Shown in pieces: positions 41,201 to 50,237 of a DNA stretch of 64,000 nucleotides. The position numbers were made by a program, and so were the translations under genes. The notes beneath the pieces were generated by a model. It did not search any database, was not told the origin of the DNA, and was given only the letters and a program-made list of their open reading frames with translations. The stretch comes from Haemonchus contortus. Its lineage: Eukaryota > Nematoda > Chromadorea > Rhabditida > Trichostrongylidae. How positions within the stretch are numbered: the stretch's first letter is position 1; every line of letters begins with the position of its first letter. The stretch spans positions 38,170,420 through 38,234,419 of the forward strand of contig LS997566.1 of assembly GCA_000469685.2 (NCBI GenBank), in the 5' to 3' direction.

Positions 41201-44200
41201 ATTATTATTAAGATTATTATTATTACTCTATTATTTCTAATTAGCCCAATCAAAGAAAGAGAATTGAAGGTATGACTCGATCGACTGCGTTTACTCGAAT
41301 AGAGTAAATAAAAACGCCCTAGACAAACAAGTATCAGACGCTCCAAAACAAACAAATTCGTGTCAAACTAAGTTGTTTACACTGTTTATCGTTGAGCCCA
41401 ACATTTATCTTCGTTGTGAATAACTTCTTTGTGAATACCCTTTAACCGACTCGTAAAGATCCCAAAAAGCTTGCTAAAAATGGAGTGTCTGCCAATCAAG
41501 AATGGACGAACGAAACGTCCTACTACGTAGTCCAAACTGTCTATTACTAAGAACGCCTTGAACTCACCTTTAATTTGAAGCTATGAAGCTTTCTTGAAGG
41601 CGCATCTGACCTTCACAACGTCTTGCTGGACGAACTGGTCACCATGTAGTGCCTCATCTCTCACCAAATTAAGATGAAAAGGGATTCGGGTGGGTTGGGC
41701 ATAGTTCAATCCATAAACCGTCAGAATAATCGTACAGCACCTGATTTGTACCCCAGATACGTTTATAGGCTTGCTCGAGAAAATATCTAAACACCTCATT
41801 CCCACCCCAGTTCCAACTCAATCATTCTGAACATTATTACATTTACGCGTACGCATGGGTCACGCGCAATACATCCATGACTTGTACTCGTACTCGATAA
41901 CTCAATGCAATTGCTTCACTAACTCTATTGAGAAGGGGAAACCGAGACTTCTCGACGAATGCGGGGGAGACGGGTAGTAGGAGAGTTTTTGTGTAATCGA
42001 TCCGCCGCACGCGGCTGTCGCGTACCATTTGCCTCATTATAACGGTTCTAGCGTTCTTCATACAGCTCAATCGCTATGCGATTATTACTTGATTCGGCAT
42101 GATTCTGCTGTCAATTTTTTTGTTCCTTTAATGCTTAATTGCTGCTCCATTCTGCTACATTTATTCGCGCGCGGCGTCTCTCTTGCCGTGTCGCGACATC
42201 TGGGATCCTACTGCACCACACCCGAAGGGATAAAATGATAAAGAACTCCCACATTGATATCTTCTCCTCAAAATAATTTTTTATCAAAAATTAAAGATTA
42301 TGAGATAGAATCCAGTGGGGAAATAGAAATTTTCCGTCTTTTTTTTTTCTCAATTGGCTTCTATCTCATTATCTCTATTGATAGCATAGCCTGTGCTCGA
42401 CTTATTTATTTGAATGCAATTTCTTGAGCTCCCCTTCTAGATCACACTCTCATTCGTCGCTTATTGGCATTGATTATTGACTTTTGGGATAAATTAATTT
42501 AGAATGCTAGTTAGAGATTATTTACGGGGTTTTTACAATTTTTATTTCTGTTCCCATTCAATGACTAAAAGACCAAAAGCTATGCTAAAGGTATAAGGGC
42601 TTAAACTAGTGCACCACCTATTAAGGGTTAATCGATTTCTCGCCCATTTAAACTCAACCTTCCCACTTTTAACTGATGTAAAGGTAGATAAGTCATTCGG
42701 GGAAGTCAAACTCTTACAGCAATATACCGATTCGGTAGATAGTCACCAAATTCCTTATCACTCAGAGACTGCACTATCCTAAATGATTGTCGAGTGCATG
42801 GCACAACTTTCAGAAACTATTTGCGGTCTCCTCTGATAATTTTGTCTTCAATTCACAAACATTTCTAGAATGTGATTTTTATAATTTGTATATCTTTTTC
42901 CATTACTGGAAACACAACTCACCCTAGTCTAGAATATTGCCAGAGTGTTTATGAACTTCACTTTCTCACATCTTTATTTTGTTTTTTTTTTTCGATTTTT
43001 TTCTAAAGTATCTAAAACCGTGTGAAAACAATTGCAGTCGAATTGAAGTGGCATTGCAGTACAACCGAATGTGAAGGAACCTTAGAAGGAAGCCGGGCAA
43101 AAAGAGTTCTTGTAACTATCTCTTTTGGACGTTACCTCGCCTTTCCCTATTTGTAGTGATTTACTAAAGAAATTATTGGCAGCTTTTTCTTCAGAAATAG
43201 GCTCAAATGTGAAGTAACCAAGCAAAAACGTTCACGGTGAGCTTCCGTAGAACTTATCTCCCCCATGATAAGGGCTGTTTGTACCCCCCATAAACCCGTC
43301 ACATTTCACAAATTACGTGGTGCTCTTCCGTGCTATCTCATATCGCAGCGATATGGATAAGGTCTGTATGGCCTGTACTCTTTGGTGGACATTACGTTTC
43401 TATTTGGTTTCTACAACAAAACTCTGTCAAGTTCCTTCAAGCGATATCAGCCAGGAAATAAGGAGGTTCAGTGAGTTCTAGGAAATGGTGTCTTTGCACT
43501 CTTGAACAGCCAACATATCAAACTTCCTAATCTGAGTCTGATCGTTTGGTTGGTTCAGTCCATGGGGTTACGGGAGTACTTCCACAAACTGAGCCAACCA
43601 ATCATTTAGGCTCGTCAGATTCGTAAGATTGATGAGGTGGTTTCAAAAAGTACAGAATCACTGTTTCTAAGCGCTCCCTAATTCTAGAGGAAGTATGAGT
43701 TCAGTCTTTGTTATTGCGATTGGAAGTTGAATACGTGGCGCATCTCAAAGAGCTTTCTCAATTTTGAGTCACTTATCTTAAGTCTCTTAAATTTTTGATA
43801 TTTAAAGTGTTGATACGGCCTTATCGCTGACAGGCAACTTTTTGGTTCCATGAGGTCTCATCGGTCTTTAATACGAGGTGGCAGTACATTTTCGATACCC
43901 TATATAGCCAGCCAAATTCGCCACAACGCCGACGCTCAGCTCATCCATGTGTGGGTTGATTCTAATCACGTAGATGCTCACCTAATTAGATTTTTACTGA
44001 AGATGGATATGCACACGAGCGTATTAATGGGATCTACGATGAAGAAGCCGGCTGGCTAAACAGCGCCGGCTTCTTCATCGTCAAGAACGGATTATCTCCT
44101 CCGCAGAAGAGATAAACGGTCATGAGGCATGTTTTCCGGATTGACCGCTCATTGCACGGTCATAGAACAAGAACGAAATTTTTTGCCTTTCTCACATTCT

Positions 44201-46203
44201 AGTGATAATGTCGGTGACACATGCGAGATTGGAATTCAACATGACTCATGCTCGAACTTGGCCTTGTTCAATTCTATTTGATATTCGTCTATGTTTTCGG
44301 CTGCATTCATCATCGCGATGCTTTCGAGCATTCGAATGCATACCTGGCCCACCTATAGCCTGCAATCGATGGGTTCAGTGGACAGACATCAAGTTTTCTG
44401 AGCTCTTTCATTGCCAGAAAAGTGAGCTAGAAAACGGCGGACTGAGGAGGGATCCCATAGAGTGAGAGTATCGGTAGAATTTGATCCTCGCGCTAATTGG
44501 CCCTACCAACCTTTCTTAACTAATGAATCTTTTAGAGTATAAGTAAACATGAAAGTAATACGTCTATAAAATGCATCTCCCTCAATTGGTGATCAAGATG
44601 TGCCAGTGGGACCACCCACTAATCACATCCATCTGTAAATGTAGTTCCATAAAATAGAAGCCACCATAGATTTACCCTGTAGTCCTCCCAGACGCGGTGA
44701 AGGCAGGTATTTACTCTCACGGGTTTAGCTGTTCTAGAACTAATAGATACTACATAAAAAGCACTGGGCGTTTCCACTCAAGCAAACAATAACATTTAAT
44801 AAAACGCTTTCCGGCTGTCTACTAAAAGGCCATGGACTCGGACTGGCTAAGTGTGTCTAACGAGCCATACATTCTACGTGAATGGCAGCTTCCATCGCTA
44901 CTGAACAAAAATAGACCAGGACATTTAGCAAGAATATCAGAAAAACCATTAAACCAGCCTGAATGACCAAAAGGCCGGAATAAAGCACCTCATGAATCAT
45001 AACTCTCAGACGTACCATATGGGGCGCAGAAATGGTAGCATTCCATCCGATACCTTGTGGTTGATCCATATATGGTTGTCGTGGTGAGAAATCTCCTCGA
45101 TCAACAGCAAGCATTGCATCACGAACACGTGTTGATGTAAATAATCGTCCTCCTGGAAAGTTCAAAATCTCGGCAGTTCATGACAACCTTGCAACTTCAG
45201 TAACGAGATTTCATGAGTTTTTATTTTTAGTGGTCAACCTTGCAGGCGCGCAATCTAATTATGCCCATGAAGGTTTTGCTGATTCCAAGAAATCTCATCC
45301 CAAAAATGAAGAGCATCAAACATCGGTAAATGGATATTATCATCAATTATGTATAACTCGTGGGATGCTTTAAGCAAGATGGAAATATTCCAGCCTAAGA
45401 TAATTAACTACTGTAATAGGGTCAAAACAATCAAAAAATTCGGGGCTGAAAACCCAATCAACCTAGGACGATATAAAGGTTTAAAGACAAGGGTTCGAAT
45501 AGGGATTTAGGCGTGAGAAAATTTTGGTCCGTAATTACACAGATCATCCGAATTTTTTGTTCTTCTTAATTTTAATTCCAATTTTTCTTGTTTTTTATTC
45601 TATCTGAATTTTACTATTGTAATACCTAACAAACCCATCAATCCAATACCCATTAGCCATTTTTCTTATTATGGAACAACAATTTGGGTTTTAGGGCATC
45701 TCCAAACCTTTTCTTGCTCAAAGCACTTAAAGTCAAGCCTGATTCGTTGCTCCCTAGCCCTTTGACTTTAACCCAGTCTCACCTATAACGTAAATCAAAG
45801 CCGCTCGTCCGATAGACACTGGATCAGAAATTTCGGGCGCTTGTTAAAATTCAGAGGCGGAAGTCTTTCAGCTTCCTATGGTAAACATAACGGCACAAAT
45901 ACTTGTTGGTAATGATAGTTTTAGTAAAATGAACTCACTTTCTAGATTTTGTACAAGTTCCTCGTTAGTGCGCCCACTGCTTCGCCATGCCATTCTGCTA
46001 TCCGAGAAAACTGCTTCAGTTGTACGAGTTTTCAGCCGACGAAAAACGTTGATCGCTTGCTGTAACGTAACACGCTGCTGGTCGGGCATAAACGTGGTAG
46101 CAGTGACGAGTGTTACGATCAGTACAGTTTGCACTAGAATCGCACGTCGCCACTCGTAGATGTGCCTGAATGAGCTGGTCAGGCATCGGCGTATTGCCAT
46201 CAT
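26236..46203 (-). CDS. pcm-1: Protein-L-isoaspartate O-methyltransferase
   Basis: PIMT methylates isoaspartyl residues with S-adenosylmethionine, starting repair of aged proteins. Seven minus-strand exons join in frame: 45939..46203 (conserved start at 45993), 45016..45152, 37408..37512, 34911..35033, 33039..33122, 28239..28304 and 26236..26346. From the conserved MAWRSSG start the protein is 226 residues, close to the C. elegans length. Visible motifs are NATISAPHM (56-64), the AdoMet loop DVGSGSGY (84-91), VVGIEH (106-111), GDGR (141-144), YDAIHVGAA (153-161) and GGRMLIPVG (176-184). The frame stays open upstream to MMAIRRC at 46203, adding 70 residues with a basic start and a hydrophobic run at 21-39. 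An acceptor at 46266 makes that ATG the first one. A weaker acceptor at 45994 could give the short form. Introns are 786, 7503, 2374, 1788, 4734 and 1892 bases. Confidence 0.95.
26347..28238 (-). other. pcm-1 intron 6
   Basis: An AT-rich intron between the last two coding exons. A 98-codon minus-strand frame around 27050-27346 shows no recognisable domain. Nothing else was seen. Confidence 0.6.
28305..33038 (-). other. pcm-1 intron 5
   Basis: This 4.7-kb intron is AT-rich. A pyrimidine-rich stretch near 32880-32960 repeats CTCTATTT-like words. No nested exon on either strand could be supported. Confidence 0.6.
33123..34910 (-). other. pcm-1 intron 4
   Basis: The intron holds a short repeated GGTAACC word near 33420 and repeat family R2 copy 1 (33945-34135). 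The open frames through the repeat are not protein-like. Confidence 0.6.
33945..34135 (+). repeat. Dispersed repeat family R2, copy 1
   Basis: It shares CCGCCGCACGCGGCTGTCGC, CTTCATACAGCTCAATCGCT, CGATTATTACTT, GGCATGATTCT and a 3' CGCGCG block with 42000-42175 in the same order and orientation, at roughly 75% identity by eye. Both copies lie inside pcm-1 introns. Confidence 0.65.
35250..35640. other. CpG-rich island within pcm-1 intron 3
   Basis: CpG-rich sequence, including runs such as CGCGCGCGC and several GTCGACGA words, stands out from the AT-rich intron. An 85-codon minus-strand frame here lacks a recognisable domain. It may be an internal promoter or a CpG-rich repeat. Confidence 0.35.
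36087..36127. repeat. Hairpin with 12-bp perfect arms
   Basis: GAGGTGATGCGC (36087-36098) and GCGCATCACCTC (36116-36127) are exact inverted copies around a 17-base GC-rich loop. It sits in pcm-1 intron 3, about 330 bases from the mariner end. Confidence 0.6.
36460..37378 (+). mobile_element. Mariner transposon, internally deleted and dead
   Basis: A 919-bp element is bounded by about 30-bp terminal inverted repeats (TTGGGTTGTAACATAAGTTC and onward, 36460-36489; inverse ending at 37378) and flanked by TA on both sides, the mariner target duplication. The plus strand carries transposase remnants. The N-terminal helix-turn-helix part is near 36630-36750. The C-terminal catalytic part (about 36840-37301) has LLHDNTRPH and [16 protein letters not shown], giving the second and third catalytic Asp residues. 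A stop and two frameshifts break the frame. A deletion near 36750 has removed the central part with the first catalytic Asp, so the element cannot code for an active transposase. It lies inside pcm-1 intron 3, opposite in strand to the host gene. Confidence 0.9.
36996..37301 (+). pseudogene. Mariner transposase C-terminal fragment
   Basis: This is the longest intact piece of the broken transposase. It reads from the LLHDN motif (second catalytic Asp) through [10 protein letters not shown] (third catalytic Asp, 34 residues later, as in D,D34D mariners) to a stop at 37299-37301. Upstream coding sequence is separated by a one-base frameshift near 36884 and by the internal deletion. Confidence 0.85.
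37867..37888 (+). repeat. Poly-C run, 22 bases
   Basis: An uninterrupted homopolymer of C, preceded by a CpG-rich segment (about 37740-37865) that may belong to an interspersed repeat. Its length is likely to vary and may be uncertain in the assembly. Confidence 0.85.
38944..39063. repeat. Imperfect inverted repeat, arms about 43 bp
   Basis: Arm 38944-38986 starts GGCTTGTTATC and ends AAAGCAGTTAGCCTATGGTTTC-like. Arm 39021-39063 is its inverse at roughly 75-80% identity, with AAAGCAGTTA and CTATGGTTTC blocks exact. The spacer is 34 bases. A second small hairpin follows (39093-39104 with 39113-39123, AGAGTCAAA.../...TTTGACTCT). This may be a MITE-like remnant. Confidence 0.6.
40230..40450 (+). 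repeat. Dispersed repeat family R1, copy 3
   Basis: It contains GATATCCACCCAAGCCAACC, GATTGGCGCCAGGCTTGTC, GGATAAAAGCACTG, CATTGTGTAGGC and CACCAAAGACTCTATC in the same order as the copy near 60885. It lies in pcm-1 intron 2. Confidence 0.6.
41168..41227 (+). repeat. ATT trinucleotide microsatellite
   Basis: About 60 bases of ATT repeats, interrupted by single CTG, GTT and AAG triplets. It is in pcm-1 intron 2. Confidence 0.85.
42000..42175 (+). repeat. Dispersed repeat family R2, copy 2
   Basis: It is the counterpart of 33945-34135, with CCGCCGCACGCGGCTGTCGC, CTTCATACAGCTCAATCGCT and GCGATTATTACTT in the same order and a CGCGCGCGGCGTC 3' part. It lies in pcm-1 intron 2. Confidence 0.65.
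44036..44081. repeat. Perfect 17-bp hairpin, 12-base loop
   Basis: ACGATGAAGAAGCCGGC (44036-44052) and GCCGGCTTCTTCATCGT (44065-44081) are exact inverted copies. The stem is GC-rich near the loop, and pairing stops abruptly outside the arms. It lies in pcm-1 intron 2. The outer flanks do not extend the stem as they would in a microRNA precursor. Confidence 0.75.
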
Positions 46204-46266
46204 TTGTGCTGAGGAGGGTGTTCGATCGGTTCGTTGGGTTGGAAATTTGCCTTGTACCCACAATAG
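45994..46266 (-). promoter_or_regulatory. Two candidate 5' acceptors for pcm-1
   Basis: On the minus strand, TTTTCGTTCAG ends just before 46266 and leads to the MMAIRRC start as the first ATG. A weaker site, TTTTCTCGGATAGCAG, ends one base before the conserved MAWRSSG start. Spliced-leader addition at the first would give a 296-residue form with a hydrophobic N-terminus, and at the second the 226-residue cytosolic form. Confidence 0.45.
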
Positions 46267-49200
46267 CTGAACGAAAATGTAATCATTGCATTTGAGATGG
46301 TCGTACGTTGTTCAACAACGCGATAGAATGCGCTACGTGATGATATGAGATGATAGAGCTGGAATTCAGCCGTCGCATACCACATGAGCAGGGAATTTCA
46401 TTAGCAACATTCGCCATGGACAGACAGGATCAAGCAAGAGGTTTTGGGTCTTAGGCACCGATTACACAGCTTCATCTGTTTTTTTCTCGAACATCCATCT
46501 CATGGCGCTTTCTTTACAATCTATCGAATTCCCCTCTCAGGAATATCACTCACATCGTCCGCATGACCCACGCCATGAGCGGTAAGAATTGTAGCGCGTA
46601 CCATGGCGTCATTGAACCCAGCATACGATTATGGGCTGGTCAAAGTTCGGGTTGGGTAAGGGCGGAGACCACATTACCCATAAATTAACACATCGTTGCT
46701 AATCCGATGATCCGATTTTCTTCTCGGCATCTAACTTTTACCTACCACAGTGAGTTGCATTGCGAATTATTTTATAGCGCTTTTAATCCGTGTATTAACT
46801 TCGACTGATTTTAATCTGCTTATTAATTTGATTCTTTGCAAAATGACTCCACATTGACTAATAATCAGTCGAATGTTTGAACATTTGTCCCAATCATCTG
46901 AGATTGAGATGCATTTTCATAACGTTTCAAATCGAAAAGGAAGGTAATTAGGAGGATTACTGAGATATAGCTCCTACAAGTTCATTTAGCCGTATTGACA
47001 GCCTTCTTACGTTTTTCAAAAGATTCTTCGGGAAACATTAGACGATTACAAAGCGGACACAGATTGCATCCTTTTGATGATGATGTTTGATATTAGCGAG
47101 TGAAAATCAAAGCACAATTCCGGTTGGCTTCTCTACCTCATAATCTTCAAGTTGCGCTGATGAAGCAAGCATGAAGACAAATTAAATTTAGCCTTATTGA
47201 CTTCTGATCTTCTGTTATTTGCCAGATAAGCTACAAAAATCGTAGGCTACAAAGAAATTTTTAATTACATTATCATCATCATCAACAACAGCATCAACAT
47301 CATCATCTTCTGTTCGGTCACGTCCACACATTGAGATGGTGCCCTGGAAACGCGCTATCAGCTTACTACGCCTATTGATACACTATTGATTTTACGCGCG
47401 TTTACAAGCACAAAATCAATTCCTATCTTTTGTGTTCCACTTCGTTACGCGCTAAAGCTAATACATGAATTACCCCGCAGGTGCGTCAAAGCTTGATAAG
47501 GAAACGCTCTTCCCATGACCCTTCAAATACACAAACCTCTTCGCGAACAGATTTAAATCTATATAAAGAAGCACGTAAAGAATAGATATTGATTAGTATT
47601 TGAAGGGCATATGCAGAAAAAGTAAAATCAGCACCCACTCGATAAAAATTTCTGATTTTGTGCAGGCTCGGGAACAAGCCAAAAAGCCCAACCACGTCCC
47701 AACTCTGACCCAACCCTGACCTTTAACCTTTGGCCCATTAAATCTTTACGTTCACATGAATCATAAAATTACACTACACTTTCTAATTACACCACTGCGG
47801 ATCAAGTACGAACAGGGTTTTTCTGACCCTGAAAATATCTGCGGCTTTTTTTCATTCATTAACAACATTTATCGAAATAAATAACAACATCTTCAAACCT
47901 ATCTTCTAAGAATCCTAATACTAATAACAATCTAATTTCTACTTCTACAATTTTAAAAACTTGCAAATTTCCGTTAAAGGAACGGAGGAAATGTGAAATT
48001 TCGGCCACAACATGCGCTGATTTTCGCACGTCATGCTGATGAAACGATATCTACGAAAGCACAAGAAGACACTGACGAAGCAGCTGACTCAATAAGGAAC
48101 TTCAAACAAAAAATAAATACTAAGGTTTTAAAGCGAGAAAGAAAAGAAAGTTGCCTGAAAAGTACAATGCTAAGAAACCAACCACAAACTTTGGCGAAGT
48201 CGCACAAAATGCCGCTTAAACCAACCGGGCTTAATCCACATTTGATTGACAATAAAAGTGGAAGGTACTGACTTAATCATCTAGTAGCAAAGCAAATTGA
48301 TATTAAATCTTTTTTCTTTTTTGTTAGGAAAACATGAAAGTGCTTGTGTATACCTCATCGACATTGTATGTTTTACGAATGTGTTGCAGAGACGACAGTA
48401 TTTGTACAAATCGCAACGATATCCTGAAAATCGATAATCTAATTCATTCAGTTTTTGCATGAGGTGGTTGTAGTCATGAAAACACAATTACAATGTAGTA
48501 GGGAGTAGTAATTCTGTGAAGAACGAGTTCGAAATGCGCTGAGGAATTGCTCCTTCACCGACAGCGACAGCTCTAACAATTTCAAAACAACTGCCTTAGA
48601 CGAGATCGATGGCACTGAGACAGAGAAATCTTTTGAGAATTTTTTTTTCTTTGCAAAACAGAAGTGATGCACGGCTCTCCCTATTACCCCCTAATTCGAG
48701 CATTCACTCCCACACATTTGAATTGATCTATGCGTTGCTCATGAAATCGGAGACCTTTCGTTGACGAGTGCGGATGGGGCTTGTTGGTTAGCTGGCTATT
48801 ACGCCAGCCCAGTCAGCCATCGCTACCACCACACAGCCGCACCATCACACGTTGAAGGCGTCTCGAAACGAAAATAATATGTGACGGCTGAATCGACACA
48901 TTCTTGGAGTGTTTGATTGCCTCCCTTCCCTTTGTAACGTTCATATTGATCCGTTTTCTTTACAATTACACCATTTCTTTTAATTACTTCAAACTTCCAA
49001 TCAAATGTATGTCTGTATTTTGTATAATTTATGAAAATTCATGGCTTATTTCCTTGTCCTCTGTTTCATTAAAACAGTAATGGCCATAGGACAACTAAAA
49101 AGTCGATACTAAAAGCTGTATCTCATCAGAATAGGAAAAGCTGCTGTATTTAATTAAATGGAAAATGGATAGATTTGAAAAGCCTATGGAAGAGAAACAA

Positions 49201-50237
49201 TTGATTAAGATTGAGGGGGCGGCAATTACTCTCGATTGTGACATCGATTTATACTCCCAAAAAAGTATGTACAGATGGTTTTTAGCTTGCAGAAAATGCC
49301 ATAAATTTTATTGAAAACATGAAATGGGATATAACATCAACCGTAAAGGTTTTTTTTTGCGCTTTACACGAAGATGTACATGTTTTTGTTTTTTTTGATA
49401 AAGCCGCTTGCATATAGTCTACCGTTAGACCAAAAGTCAACTTTGACAGGTTTTATAGGGGCCCTGTATTTTTCGAAAAAGGCAGGGTCGAAAAAGTCTA
49501 CCTGGGTATTATTTTGATAAACAAGTTTCCCCTCTTATAGTTATTGATAAGACAGACCAACCAGAGTGAATGGTCATAAAAAATATTCTCTTTAATATCT
49601 GCTTTTTACTCAACCTAATCGAGCCAGAGTTATGGAAGTTTCTAGTAATTCTGACAATCTCAGTAATATTTTGCCAGTTTTTTTTCACTTCACTAGGGAT
49701 TATCCGACAACTTCCTCTACTAATATCAACCCGGAAACAAGCTTTTCAGTATGGCTGCCATCACTTGTTATTTCACTTCCTTCAGTGAAGTTCTTCAAGC
49801 TTTTTTTCCGTGAAGTTACGGACATTTTTATAAGCCCTGATTAAGAGTCATCTACCCTTTCCTTTTCGAACTTTTCATAGTACCTGCAGATGCTTCTCAT
49901 ATTTCTAGATCTTTGGTAAGCTGATTCAATGCCGCATGGACGTATATGTGAAGAATCGTGTGTTTATGGGAGGTATGAGTGATATTTCAATAACTACGCA
50001 TCCGATTTAGGATAATTCGCTCCCAGTCAAGTGCTTACACAGCAGCCTTCAAGCAATTGGCACATCGTCATCCTAATCCAACTACTACCATCGTTCTTCT
50101 CCTTACGGAACGTGCATTGAGAAGACAGCCATAGCCACAGCTACAACGATCACAGCGTCTCCTTCAAATCCGACTGTCCCAGCCGCTGCCGCCGCCGTCG
50201 CCGCTGCCACCAGTCGCCACGCCCCTATCGCTTAGCC
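46267..50237. promoter_or_regulatory. Shared upstream region of pcm-1 and GDPGP1
   Basis: About 4 kb separates the divergent starts. It holds an ATC/AAC trinucleotide microsatellite (47270-47308), a moderately GC-rich stretch at about 48720-48880 and a GCC/GTC-rich run just before the GDPGP1 start (about 50178-50212). The open frames here, for example 47993-48271 on plus, have no recognisable domain. Promoters for both genes are expected here; no specific element could be assigned. Confidence 0.45.
47270..47308 (+). repeat. ATC/AAC microsatellite
   Basis: Runs of ATC broken by CAACAACAG, in the region between the divergent genes. Confidence 0.75.

Larger units (their letters stand above)
37513..45015 (-). 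other. pcm-1 intron 2, 7.5 kb
   Basis: The largest intron of the gene. It contains a 22-base C run, a long inverted repeat, R1 copy 3, an ATT microsatellite, R2 copy 2 and a perfect hairpin, each listed separately. No nested gene could be supported on either strand. Confidence 0.65.

Noticed and set aside
45480..45520. GGTTCGAATAGGG resembling a tRNA T-arm
   Set aside because: No acceptor stem, D-arm or anticodon arm could be folded around it.
47993..48271. 92-codon plus-strand frame between pcm-1 and GDPGP1
   Set aside because: Lys-rich composition in AT-rich DNA, with no domain and no exon partners.
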